Under the pieces are notes generated by a model. The model was not told where the DNA came from, did not search any database, and saw only the letters and a program-made list of their open reading frames with translations. 64,000 nucleotides of DNA from Halotia wernerae (GTDB lineage Bacteria > Cyanobacteriota > Cyanobacteriia > Cyanobacteriales > Nostocaceae). How positions within the stretch are numbered: position 1 is the stretch's first letter; the number at the start of each line of letters is the position of its first letter. A program made the translations under genes and the position numbers. Below are positions 1-8,181 of this stretch, in pieces. The stretch lies in assembly GCA_034931985.1 (NCBI GenBank), contig JAYGHB010000003.1:1-64000 (forward strand). The letters run 5' to 3'.

Positions 1-120
1 CTATACCCAAAAGCCAGTAATATCGGGGGTTTACGCTTATCTTAGTGCCATTCGGTTAGAGACAGTAAAAGAGCAGGGGAGCAGGGGAAAAAATAATAAA
101 CCATGCCCCATGCCTCTAAT
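1..120. other. Left-edge non-coding or partial sequence
   Basis: The first 120 bases hold no gene I can support. One forward frame stays open from base 2 to a stop near 164, but it runs through a low-complexity tract (GAGCAGGGGAGCAGGGG followed by CCATGCCCCATGCC) and into the 3' end of the next reverse-strand gene. It could be the degraded C-terminal end of a gene lying to the left, but nothing in it is recognisable. Confidence 0.4.
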
Positions 121-1167
121 TCAAACTGACCTGGCCTCTAGAATCAGATTGGAGTCCCAGGTATAAAGTCCGATTTGTTCAGGAATTCTAGAGAATTTTC
201 CTGTCCGATGACCTCGTGATAACTCATTCAACACCTTGCTTTTAACCTCTCTAACTTCCTCATCATCTAGTTCTCCATAAAGCCCGGCGATGATTTCAGC
301 AACAGTGAAAACCTTCCCCGGATTTTGCTCAAAGAAAGACGAAAGAGCATATATCAAAAACTGACCCTCAAATTCCTTCAGCATTGGAATTACATTTGTC
401 TGCGGAAGTACGATAGGTTTCTTCTTTTTGTGTTTGGCAACTTGAGAATAACTATTATGAGTACGATTGGACTTGACTAAACTTAAATCCAGAGTGTAAC
501 AACCAGGCTCATCAGGAATAGCTGACCAAGCATTTCTTTTCCTACCTTGTGTCAATGAGGATTGGACTCTACCTTTGACTACTTTAAAAACAGGTTGCTC
601 TAAGTCACCATAAAGCGATCGCACGATGAAATCAATATGACATACAGTACCCGAATGTTCTTCCAATAGCTTTTTGATGGCTTCCATCCGAGATAGAGGA
701 TAATGTTGGGGCAGCATCGGAATGTCAATCCCCTTGATCGAGTTTTCTTTAATCTCTAGGGATGTATCTATAGTTGGAGACGTGGTTGGGGTTTGAGGCT
801 TGTTGGTATGTTCAACCACATCAGAAGCATCATCTATCTGGAAGTTATCTGAATTTTCAGATTCAGACTCGATAGAGTCTACCGAGTCAATGCCAGAGTG
901 AGAAATGCTATCAGGCAGAGATAACAGAAATTTTTCTTGGGAAGAGACTGATTGATGATGATTTACTTCAACTGTTGAAAGCCTACTGTTAATATCTGAG
1001 TCAGAAGACCAGTTAGATAACAAAGCTTCTACATGGTCGAGATGCGATCGCGCCTGTGTATACAATTGCTCATACTTTTCTACAAGGCGAGCATAGTGGT
1101 CTCGTAATTCCAACAATGGAGAGAAAAAGGCTTGAGGAGGAGGTTCTAATTGCAACTGATGATTCAT
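121..1167 (-). CDS. Protein with two tandem winged-helix-like repeats, function unknown
   Basis: A 348-residue protein. Residues about 15-50 are helical and probably coiled-coil. A Ser/Glu/Asp-rich linker (about 50-145) follows. Then come two ~70-residue repeats, about 155-235 and 265-345, separated by a lysine-rich stretch (KHKKKKP). The repeats share the pattern LYG-x-L, then VK-x-x-V-x3-L, then a W/F-S-x-IP-x3-G-x-YT-x-D ending. This looks like paired winged-helix/HARE-HTH-type modules, which bind DNA in other proteins. It starts at an ATG 12 bases after the end of the zinc-ribbon gene upstream, so the two probably form one transcript. A nucleic-acid-binding role is inferred from the fold resemblance; no family name is assigned. 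Confidence 0.7.
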   Translation of the reverse strand: MNHQLQLEPPPQAFFSPLLELRDHYARLVEKYEQLYTQARSHLDHVEALLSNWSSDSDINSRLSTVEVNHHQSVSSQEKFLLSLPDSISHSGIDSVDSIESESENSDNFQIDDASDVVEHTNKPQTPTTSPTIDTSLEIKENSIKGIDIPMLPQHYPLSRMEAIKKLLEEHSGTVCHIDFIVRSLYGDLEQPVFKVVKGRVQSSLTQGRKRNAWSAIPDEPGCYTLDLSLVKSNRTHNSYSQVAKHKKKKPIVLPQTNVIPMLKEFEGQFLIYALSSFFEQNPGKVFTVAEIIAGLYGELDDEEVREVKSKVLNELSRGHRTGKFSRIPEQIGLYTWDSNLILEARSV

Positions 1168-1178
1168 AAAGCTTTAAA

Positions 1179-1424
1179 TTAACCTAAGTTGATGTCACTG
1201 GTATAAGTCATTGGTCTAGGTTTTGCTTTTTGAGATGACTGTTGGGATTTTTTAGGCGGTTGGGGAGGGCGGCATCTTTCACAATATAACGGACGAGGCC
1301 CATAGGTCTCACGTTTTGTAGTCTCGTTGCATTGCTTACAGACGAAGTGGAAAACACGAGTATGAATTTCTCGTTTATGGGCTTTGACAGTATATTCTCT
1401 AACATCAATTAACTTACTAGGCAT
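1179..1424 (-). CDS. Small zinc-ribbon protein
   Basis: An 81-residue protein with two CxxC pairs (CKQC and CERC) about 17 residues apart, the usual layout of a four-cysteine zinc ribbon. A proline-, lysine- and glutamine-rich tail follows. The ATG at 1424 is preferred over a TTG two codons upstream. It is the first gene of a likely two-gene unit with the tandem winged-helix gene. A role in nucleic-acid or protein binding is plausible from the knuckle and basic tail, but the actual function is unknown. Confidence 0.65.
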   Translation of the reverse strand: MPSKLIDVREYTVKAHKREIHTRVFHFVCKQCNETTKRETYGPRPLYCERCRPPQPPKKSQQSSQKAKPRPMTYTSDINLG

Positions 1425-1504
1425 AGTCAAGAATGGTGAATCTTAATCCTATCAATATAGCTATTCAAGCAAATGAAAATATATCAGTGTGTGTTTATTT
1501 GTAA

Positions 1505-1640
1505 GTTTTATCGCTACGCGAAAGCTTCGCTTAGAGCGAGTCCGCGAGCGTCTGGGGTTTCCCCCGCAGTCGCCACAACGGGGCGGCACTTCCTACCCTT
1601 CGGGTTCTCCGTTCGCGAAGAGCGTCCCCTAGGGAAGGAG
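1505..1640. repeat. GC-rich dispersed palindromic repeat cluster
   Basis: A dense run of short inverted motifs (for example CTACGCGAAAGCTTCGC and GTTCGCGAAGAGCG), GC-rich against an AT-rich background. Similar modules recur near 3905-3985, 4986-5135, 7999-8152 and 23815-24060. Open frames across it are by-products of its composition. It lies between the zinc-ribbon gene and the 3' end of dnaK. Confidence 0.7.
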
Positions 1641-1838
1641 GACAAGTCGGCAAAGTCGCCCAGCCAGTTGTACTTGAGAATTTGGATTTTTTCCCTAAGA
1701 TTTGATCAAACCGCCTCTTACTTATGGGAGACGGTTTGCACAGCTGATGTAAATGCTTATAGTTAAAGTTTTCACCCATGTCAACGAAGATGCAGAGGAG
1801 CAGGGAAGGCAGAGGAGAATAACAATGCCCAAAATTAC

Positions 1839-3743
1839 TTAATTTTCCACAAAATCAGCATCAATCACATCTTCACTACCGCGTTCACCCTTGGCGTTGG
1901 CGGAGCCATCGCTTGGTTGTGCGCTACCTGTTGGGCTTGCTGCTTGGGCATAGACGGCGCTACCGACTTGCATCAGAGTTTGCTGTAACTCATTAGTGAG
2001 AGACTTAATTTGATCAAAGTTATCTTGATTAATTGCCTCTCGTAAATCTTGTACCAGTCCTTCAACACGAGAGCGATCGCCTGCACTGACTTTATCACCC
2101 AAGTCTCTAAGTTGTTTCTCTGCTTGATAGACTAAAGAGTCTGCCAAGTTATTGGTATCAATTTTTTCACGACGTTCCCGATCTTCATTGGCATGGGCTT
2201 CTGCATCCCGCACCATGCGCTCCACATCTCGCTGATCGAGAGTGGAAGCACCTGTAATCGAAATCGACTGTTGCTTATTTGTGGCCTTATCTTTGGCGGT
2301 AACTGAGAGAATACCGTTGGCATCAATGTCAAAAGTGACTTCGATTTGTGGTACACCTCTGGGTGCTGGGGGAATGCCATCAAGACGGAAATTACCTAAA
2401 CTCTTGTTATCTCTAGATAATTCCCGTTCACCTTGGAGAACATGAACTTCCACATTCGTTTGACCATCTGCTGCTGTGGAAAAAATTTCCGATTTTTTCA
2501 CAGGGACGGTAGTGTTACGGGGAATAATTCTAGTCATCACGCCGCCTAGAGTTTCCACGCCTAGAGATAAAGGCGTAACATCCAGCAGTAAAATGTCTTT
2601 GACTTCACCCGCCAGGACACCTGCTTGAATAGCAGCACCGACGGCTACAACTTCATCTGGATTAACACCTTGGTTGGGACTTTTGCCCGTCATCCGTTGC
2701 ACTAAGTCTTGAACGGCAGGAATACGAGTAGAACCACCAACTAGTACAACTTCATCAAGTTCAGCATTGCTCAATTTAGCGTCTTGCAATGCTTGTTGCA
2801 CTGGCTTACGGCAACGATCAAAAAGATCTGCACACATCTCCTCAAATTTACCCCGTGTCAAGGTCATATCGAGGTGTTTCGGGCCTTCTTGAGTAGCGGT
2901 GATAAAGGGGAGGTTAATGTTTGTCTGAGTCGCACTCGAAAGTTCAATTTTGGCTTTCTCTGCCGCTTCAGTCAGTCTTTGTAAAGCTTGCTTATCTTTA
3001 CGCAAGTCAATGCCTTCGTTACGCTGAAATTCACCAGCCAACCAATCTACAATCTTCTTATCGAAGTCATCACCACCTAGATGGGTATCTCCACTAGTAG
3101 CTTTGACTTCAAATACACCATCACCAACTTCCAAGATAGAAACATCAAAAGTTCCACCACCAAGGTCAAAAACCAAGATAGTTTCATTTTGCTTTTTATC
3201 TAGACCGTAGGCCAGGGCTGCCGCTGTTGGTTCGTTAATAATGCGGAGAACTTCTAAACCAGCAATTTTGCCGGCATCTTTGGTAGCTTGTCGCTGAGAG
3301 TCATTGAAGTAAGCAGGAACCGTAATTACAGCTTGGGTGACTGTTTCTCCCAAGTATTTGCTTGCATCGTCAACCAACTTTCGCAGAACTTGAGCAGAAA
3401 TTTCTTCGGGTGCAAATTGTTTACTGACTGCGGGACAGTCGAGTTTGACATTACCGTTACTATCCCGCAGGACTTTGTAAGTCACTTCTGTAGCCTCATG
3501 GGTGACTTCTTCGTATTTGCGCCCAATGAAACGTTTGACAGAATAAAAGGTGTTTTCTGGGTTCATCACTGCTTGCCGTCTGGCAATTTGACCAACCAAG
3601 CGTTCACCTGTTTTGGTATAAGCCACTACTGAGGGAGTAATGCGTTGCCCTTCAGCATTGGCGATTACTACTGGTTGCCCTCCTTCAATGACAGCAACAC
3701 AGGAATTTGTTGTGCCTAAATCAATTCCAACTACTTTTGCCAT
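1839..3743 (-). CDS. dnaK: Molecular chaperone DnaK (Hsp70)
   Basis: ATP-dependent cytosolic Hsp70 that folds and protects proteins together with DnaJ and GrpE. The 634-residue length fits a full DnaK. Visible signatures are the N-terminal phosphate loop GIDLGTTNSCVAV, the VPAYFNDSQRQATKDAG segment, the DLGGGTFDVS motif, a complete substrate-binding domain (about 390-510), a helical lid, and the acidic tail ending DVIDADFVEN. The start is the ATG of MAKVVGIDLG at 3743. The 82 in-frame codons upstream come from repeat and low-complexity DNA and are not part of the gene. It lies downstream of hspA on the same strand, a plausible heat-shock grouping, but the 330-bp repeat-filled gap argues for a separate promoter. 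Cyanobacteria carry several dnaK paralogues; which one this is cannot be settled here. Confidence 0.97.
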   Translation of the reverse strand: MAKVVGIDLGTTNSCVAVIEGGQPVVIANAEGQRITPSVVAYTKTGERLVGQIARRQAVMNPENTFYSVKRFIGRKYEEVTHEATEVTYKVLRDSNGNVKLDCPAVSKQFAPEEISAQVLRKLVDDASKYLGETVTQAVITVPAYFNDSQRQATKDAGKIAGLEVLRIINEPTAAALAYGLDKKQNETILVFDLGGGTFDVSILEVGDGVFEVKATSGDTHLGGDDFDKKIVDWLAGEFQRNEGIDLRKDKQALQRLTEAAEKAKIELSSATQTNINLPFITATQEGPKHLDMTLTRGKFEEMCADLFDRCRKPVQQALQDAKLSNAELDEVVLVGGSTRIPAVQDLVQRMTGKSPNQGVNPDEVVAVGAAIQAGVLAGEVKDILLLDVTPLSLGVETLGGVMTRIIPRNTTVPVKKSEIFSTAADGQTNVEVHVLQGERELSRDNKSLGNFRLDGIPPAPRGVPQIEVTFDIDANGILSVTAKDKATNKQQSISITGASTLDQRDVERMVRDAEAHANEDRERREKIDTNNLADSLVYQAEKQLRDLGDKVSAGDRSRVEGLVQDLREAINQDNFDQIKSLTNELQQTLMQVGSAVYAQAASPTGSAQPSDGSANAKGERGSEDVIDADFVEN

Positions 3744-4073
3744 ACGAGTAAATTTCCTCTTTTGCTTTGGCAATAGGGAATGGGGCATTGGGCATGGGTT
3801 ATTTTTCCATCTGCTTCCCTTAATCTCTATGACTCGAAAAATCTCTTGTTTTTTCTCAGCCCTTTCTGTGCCTCTGCGATTTAAAAGTCTTTTATTTAAC
3901 CACAGAGAGAAGTTGCGTGCGGGGGTTCCCCCCGTTGAGCAAACTTCTCCTATCGGAGACGCTGCGCGAACGGTGGACGCAGAGGACACAGAGGTAAAAG
4001 GCGAAAAAGGGATTTTTTGACCAATGTTCCTATTTTGAAAGGACTAGCCCTAGCCCTAGCCCCTAATCCCTAA
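3744..4073. other. dnaK-hspA spacer with dispersed repeat
   Basis: A 330-bp gap holding low-complexity tracts (GGGAATGGGGCATTGGGCATGGG at the dnaK side, CTAGCCCTAGCCCTAGCCC at the hspA side) and a GC-rich palindromic module at about 3905-3985. That module shares GTGCGGGGGTTCCCCCCGTTGA with the repeats near 5035 and 8090. I saw no CIRCE operator (TTAGCACTC-N9-GAGTGCTAA). The dnaK promoter must lie here or in the hspA transcript. Confidence 0.6.
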
Positions 4074-4541
4074 TTAACCGAGATTAACTTTTACGGTTTT
4101 GTGTTTTTCTGATTCCGCTTTTGGCAGTGTAAGGCGGAGAATACCATTTTGATATTCAGCTTGCACTTTGTCGTTTTGAATTTGTGAAGGCAACGGAATT
4201 ACCCGCTGGAATTTACCATAACGGAACTCAGAACGAGTCACACCATTTTCTTCAGTTCTGGTTTCGGATTTACGCTCACCACTAATCGAAATTGATTCGG
4301 GAGCCGCTTCTATATTAAAGTCTTTTTTTTCTAAACCAGGTACTTCTAGTTTTAAATGAATCGCATCATCAGTTTCTTCAAGTTCAGCAGCAGGAGTAAA
4401 GGCAAAGCCCATCCTTTCTCCTCCATCAGTTGGCATTAATCTATCAAATAGACGATTCATTTGCCGCTGTAAAGTGTCAACTTCACTGAATGGTTCTAAG
4501 CGTTCTATGTCTCGAAATGGTTGCCAACGAATTAGTGCCAT
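4074..4541 (-). CDS. hspA: Small heat-shock protein, Hsp20/alpha-crystallin family
   Basis: A 155-residue ATP-independent holdase that keeps unfolding proteins soluble. It has a short N-terminal arm with RWQPFRDIERLE, a central alpha-crystallin domain (about 45-140), and the conserved end YQNGILRLTLPKAE. Start is the ATG at 4541, preceded by a good ribosome site (AGAGGTG, about 7 bases upstream). The 16 codons further upstream in frame are 5' leader. Cyanobacterial hsp17/hspA genes are known to be heat-induced and some carry RNA thermometers in the leader; see findings. Next downstream on the same strand is dnaK. Confidence 0.93.
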   Translation of the reverse strand: MALIRWQPFRDIERLEPFSEVDTLQRQMNRLFDRLMPTDGGERMGFAFTPAAELEETDDAIHLKLEVPGLEKKDFNIEAAPESISISGERKSETRTEENGVTRSEFRYGKFQRVIPLPSQIQNDKVQAEYQNGILRLTLPKAESEKHKTVKVNLG

Positions 4542-4985
4542 AATATCACCTCTAACATGCTCTATTGGTTTTGGGAGGCTTAATTTCAAGCTTCCTAGTT
4601 AATACACTAGATCAACATTAAATGTTAGGATGTTCGGTTTTGTAGTCATAAACGATCGCAATAACCGTACCCTACTTATAGTTCACAATTAGTTACAACC
4701 TGGTTAAAAAATTAAGTACTTAGGCAATATTATCTATAAACATAAAACTCTCATTTGATTTTGAAGTTAAAACCTCATTCTTAAGGCAGATCCTGATGAG
4801 AAGTAATTCAGATTAATCAAAAAACGCCGTCTATGTATACACGGGTAAGCGTATCTTTTACCAGTACAGCATGGCGATCGCAGAACTTTTCGGTCTACTG
4901 AATTTCCCTGTGAATGTCCATGATCTAAATTTGATCCCGCTGCGATCGTTCAATTGCTTCATCCCATTGGGCATAGGGCATAGGG
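4542..4985. other. hspA upstream region, no gene seen
   Basis: AT-rich sequence upstream of hspA, with an isolated GCGATCGC site at 4874 and no credible reading frame. The hspA promoter and 5' leader must lie in its left part. The right end runs into a CATGGTGAGACAG module that begins the dispersed repeat. Confidence 0.5.
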
Positions 4986-5135
4986 CATGGTGAGACAGCG
5001 CTGCGGGAGGGTTTCCCTCCGGAGCCACTTCTGTGCGGGGGTTCCCCCCGTTGAGGAAAGTGGCATCAGGCGACTGCGTTAGCGCAGCAGCCTGCGGCAT
5101 AGCTCCGCTTAGAGCGAGCTTGTGAACGTCATCCG
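4986..5135 (+). repeat. Left copy of a ~150-bp inverted dispersed repeat
   Basis: From CATGGTGAGACAG to CATCCG this stretch matches the reverse complement of 7999-8152 almost base for base. The differences I see are one substitution near the start, a 4-base indel after GTTAGCGCAGC, and two substitutions near the end. It is composed of nested palindromes (GGGAGGGTTTCCCTCC, GGGGGTTCCCCCC, CTGCGTTAGCGCAG). The open frame across it on the reverse strand is not a gene. Confidence 0.85.
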
Positions 5136-5223
5136 TTCGCGCAGCGTCTCCGATAGGAGAAGGGGGCATAGAGAAGAGGAATTGGGGACAAGGAGAATTG
5201 GGGAAAGAACTCTCCTTGTTCCC

Positions 5224-6189
5224 CTATCCCCTATCCCCTTCTTCAAGACGGTTGCAATACATTACTAAAGATATAAATAATCCCAAACCGAAGAGATACT
5301 TGAATGGGTCTGGTATGCTGGGATTGGGAGAGAAAAAGCCTTCAATAATACCAGCAATAACTAACATTGGCACAATGCCAAATACTAACTGTACTGCCTG
5401 ATAACCATAAAATTTCAACGCATCGCCTCGGCGATACTTACCAGGAAATAAAATCGCTCTTGCTAGTAACAATCCTGCACCCCCAGCGAAAAAGATGGCA
5501 GGTAATTCTAGGGAACCGTGGGGAAACACAAACGCCCAAAAGGGATAGGCAAGATTATTTTGAGCTACTAATGTACCCACAGCACCAATCAATAAGCCAT
5601 TAAATACCATTAAATAAGCTGTATATGCCCCAGCTGTGATTCCACCAGCAACAGCACCAAAGGATACAGAGAGATTATTGATCATAATACCGCTGGATGC
5701 CAGAGGTTCAATACCAACAATTGACCCCATCCACAATTGATGCTCATCTCGTACCTTAGTAATCAAATTTTCGGGTACTATCAGTGTCATAAATGTTGGA
5801 TCTTGCCATGCATACCACCAAGCGACTATTGCCCCTAGTAAAAACATGGCAGTAGCGGCGGTAATGTATGGGAATGTTTCCTGCACCACAGATGGTAGTC
5901 CCCAGCGATAAAAGTCCACCACTGCATACCATTCTTGTCGCCGCGAACCTTGGTAAATTTGTGTATAAGCACGAGTTGCGAGGGATTGTAAACTTTGGAT
6001 TAAAGTATTACCAACCTGCTGTGTACGGGCGCGTGCTAAATCTGCTGCTACTGAACGATACAAACTCGCTAATTCTCTAATTTCCGCTGCTCGCAGTGAC
6101 TTTATTCCTTTGGTTTCAACCTGTTTTAACAAAGTACCCAGACGTTGCCAATTCGGTTCTCGTCGGGCAATCCAACGTTGAATATTCAT
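5224..6189 (-). CDS. SpoIIM-like (DUF95) integral membrane protein
   Basis: About 321 residues. It has a basic, helical N-terminal ~85 residues, then several hydrophobic segments (about 100-125, 165-215, 225-250, 265-310) with many Gly/Ala, and a conserved PHGSLELPAIFFAGGAG segment. That combination is typical of the SpoIIM/DUF95 family found widely outside spore formers. In cyanobacteria the molecular role is unknown. The start is ambiguous between ATGs at 6189 (MNIQRW) and 6204; the former is used. It is divergent from the membrane-protein/RDD pair at 6270-7957. Association of SpoIIM-like and RDD genes is common in bacteria, so a shared membrane complex is a reasonable inference. Confidence 0.85.
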   Translation of the reverse strand: MNIQRWIARREPNWQRLGTLLKQVETKGIKSLRAAEIRELASLYRSVAADLARARTQQVGNTLIQSLQSLATRAYTQIYQGSRRQEWYAVVDFYRWGLPSVVQETFPYITAATAMFLLGAIVAWWYAWQDPTFMTLIVPENLITKVRDEHQLWMGSIVGIEPLASSGIMINNLSVSFGAVAGGITAGAYTAYLMVFNGLLIGAVGTLVAQNNLAYPFWAFVFPHGSLELPAIFFAGGAGLLLARAILFPGKYRRGDALKFYGYQAVQLVFGIVPMLVIAGIIEGFFSPNPSIPDPFKYLFGLGLFISLVMYCNRLEEGDRG

Positions 6190-6269
6190 AAATTTTGGGA
6201 ACATTGAGTTTAGCGTACCTTAAGATAGCCTCAAATTCCTCTGCGTACTTTCAAGGAAAGTTTGACATT

Positions 6270-7115
6270 ATGTCTGAAAACTTTGGTTCCCCCAGCCCTA
6301 CTCAACCACTGAGTATCGGTAACGTTGTCAGTGCGGCGGTACGATTGTATCGTTCTCATCTCAAAACTTATTTTAAATTAGCGCTAATTGCTTACTTATG
6401 GGTTCTAGTTCCGATTTATGGCTGGGCAAAATATGCTGCCATCTCTGGACTAATTTCACGCTTGGCGTTTAGAGAATTAATTTACCAACCGGAAAGTGTT
6501 GGCAATGCCCGTAGCCATGTTAATCCACGTCTTTGGTCATTTTTAAGAGTTTCTTTTCAGGTAGGAATATCTCTGTTTTTAATTTATATTGGGCTGGCGA
6601 TCGTCGGTGGTATTTTGGCTGGTTTGCTGGGAATAGTATTAGGAACAATATTAGGCAGTTCAGGCATTATCGTCGGAACCACTTTAGCAATCATTTTAAT
6701 GGTAGTTATTGTGCTTTTGGGACTAACCTGGTTCTATGCCCGTTGGGTAGTGGCTGAAGTACCATTAGCAGTTGAAGAAAGCATCAATGGTGGCGAAAGC
6801 GTCGATAGAAGTTGGGATTTAACTAAGGCTTCAGTATTTCGTGTTCAGAGTGTAGTTTTAGTTGCGTTTTTTGTGACACTGCCCATTGTGCTGCTTTTAA
6901 ACTATGTACCTAGTCTATTCCTGCTGAGGCTGGAGCAAGGTTCTACTCTTTACTGGAGTGTGTACACCATTTCTATCATTACAAGCATGATCGGTGGGAT
7001 GTTTGTGATGCCATTCTGGCAAGCACTCAAAGCTGTTTTATACTTTGATTTGCGTAGTCGTCGTGAAGGTCTAGGTTTACAGTTGCGTGAACCACCATTG
7101 CAGGACTTTCGCTAA
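6270..7115 (+). CDS. Multi-pass membrane protein, conserved in cyanobacteria
   Basis: 281 residues with a Ser/Pro-rich N-terminus (MSENFGSPSPTQP) and about six hydrophobic segments, two of them very Gly/Ile/Val-rich (about 110-165). The ATG at 6270 follows a clear AAGGAAAG ribosome site; the ORF also opens 25 codons earlier, but that part has no support. The charged motif SINGGESVDRSWDLTK between membrane segments resembles membrane domains of the glycerophosphodiesterase-associated type, but I do not assign a family. It lies 38 bp upstream of the RDD gene on the same strand, so co-transcription is likely. Confidence 0.75.
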   Translation: MSENFGSPSPTQPLSIGNVVSAAVRLYRSHLKTYFKLALIAYLWVLVPIYGWAKYAAISGLISRLAFRELIYQPESVGNARSHVNPRLWSFLRVSFQVGISLFLIYIGLAIVGGILAGLLGIVLGTILGSSGIIVGTTLAIILMVVIVLLGLTWFYARWVVAEVPLAVEESINGGESVDRSWDLTKASVFRVQSVVLVAFFVTLPIVLLLNYVPSLFLLRLEQGSTLYWSVYTISIITSMIGGMFVMPFWQALKAVLYFDLRSRREGLGLQLREPPLQDFR

Positions 7116-7153
7116 CTTAAAATCTGCTCATTTTCAATCAGCGAAAATTTAAC

Positions 7154-7957
7154 ATGGGCTTTTTTAACCGCGTCACGCTTCAAACTCCAGAAAGCGTAGA
7201 ACTAGAATTCACTTTAGCAGGAATTGGTAATCGTGCTTTGGCGCTGCTTATTGATTATCTATTCTTGGGCTTAATTTTACTAGGGTTTTTTATCGCTTGG
7301 GCTATTTTGTCTGTTCAGCTATTTGATTTAATTGAAAATTTTGTTACAAACGGCCAGAATTTTGGGCTTTGGTTGTTAGCAATTTTCTTCGTTAGTACCT
7401 TTGTCATCTATGTTGGTTATTTTGTATTTTTTGAGACTCTTTGGCGAGGTCAAACTCTTGGTAAACGCTTTGCTAAAATTCGCGTAGTTCGAGATGATGG
7501 TAGACCCATTGGGCTGCAACAGGCAACCCTACGTGCTTTACTACGACCTTTTGATGAATTTCTATTTATTGGAGCTTTTTTAATTATGTTTGGTCGCCGT
7601 GAAAAGCGCCTGGGCGATTTAGTTGCTGGTACAATTGTGATTCAAGCTCAAACATCAATTGCATCGGCGACCTTAATAATTTCAGAACAAGCAAGGTCGC
7701 TGTATGAGCATTTACTGCAAATTGCTGATTTATCACCATTGTTGCCCGATGATTTTGCTGTAATTCGTGAGTATTTACAGCGACGTGGTGCAATGGCATC
7801 AAAGGCAAGAATTGCATTAGCTTTAAAACTAGCCCAACAGGTAAAAGCTATTATTGACCTAGAAAAATTACCAGAAAATGTTACTCCGGATATATTTTTA
7901 GAAGCTGTTTACCTTGCCTATCAACAGAGGGAACAGGGAATAGGGAATAGGGAATAG
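7154..7957 (+). CDS. RDD family membrane protein
   Basis: 267 residues with the RDD-family arrangement. The first membrane helix contains the Arg and Asp of GIGNRALALLIDYLFLG, followed by a second and third helix. The signature region is GQTLGKRFAKIRVVRDDG ... RPFDEF ... RREKRLGDLVAGT. A soluble helical C-terminal domain (about 170-255) follows. RDD proteins are often linked to transport or stress tolerance, but the role here is unknown. The last nine residues (REQGIGNRE) and the stop codon are supplied by a GGGAATA heptamer repeat that has run into the gene's 3' end. Confidence 0.9.
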   Translation: MGFFNRVTLQTPESVELEFTLAGIGNRALALLIDYLFLGLILLGFFIAWAILSVQLFDLIENFVTNGQNFGLWLLAIFFVSTFVIYVGYFVFFETLWRGQTLGKRFAKIRVVRDDGRPIGLQQATLRALLRPFDEFLFIGAFLIMFGRREKRLGDLVAGTIVIQAQTSIASATLIISEQARSLYEHLLQIADLSPLLPDDFAVIREYLQRRGAMASKARIALALKLAQQVKAIIDLEKLPENVTPDIFLEAVYLAYQQREQGIGNRE

Positions 7958-7968
7958 GGAATAGGGAA
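7930..7968 (+). repeat. GGGAATA heptamer tandem repeat
   Basis: About four consecutive GGGAATA-type units, beginning inside the last codons of the RDD gene and continuing past its stop. Heptamer tandem repeats of this type are a known feature of heterocystous cyanobacterial genomes. The stop codon TAG is formed by the repeat itself (AATAGGG). Confidence 0.85.
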
Positions 7969-7998
7969 GCAGAAAAGAATAATAATCAATGCCCCCTT

Positions 7999-8152
7999 CG
8001 GGTGACGCTCACAAGCTCGCTCTAAGCGGAGCTATGCCGCAGGCTTTACGCTGCGCTAACGCAGTCGCCTGATGCCACTTTCCTCAACGGGGGGAACCCC
8101 CGCACAGAAGTGGCTCCGGAGGGAAACCCTCCCGCAGCTCTGTCTCACCATG
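7999..8152 (-). repeat. Right copy of the ~150-bp inverted dispersed repeat
   Basis: Near-identical to 4986-5135 in the opposite orientation, with the same nested palindromes. It contains four extra bases (CGTAA versus C after the TTAGCGCAG core, read on the reverse strand). Together the pair brackets the three membrane-protein genes at 5224-7957. Confidence 0.85.
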
Positions 8153-8181
8153 TCCCATGCCCAATGCCCCATGCCCATTCT

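Noticed and set aside
1473..1766. Forward and reverse open frames of 82-97 codons
   Set aside because: They run through GC-rich palindromic repeat DNA and show no family features.
3288..4020. Forward open frames opposite dnaK
   Set aside because: They are antisense to highly conserved dnaK codons or to repeat DNA; no protein-like features.
3744..4860. CIRCE (HrcA) operator for dnaK or hspA
   Set aside because: No TTAGCACTC-N9-GAGTGCTAA or close variant was found upstream of either gene.
4858..5169. Reverse 103-codon open frame
   Set aside because: It is composed of the inverted dispersed repeat; the same sequence is repeated at 7999-8152.
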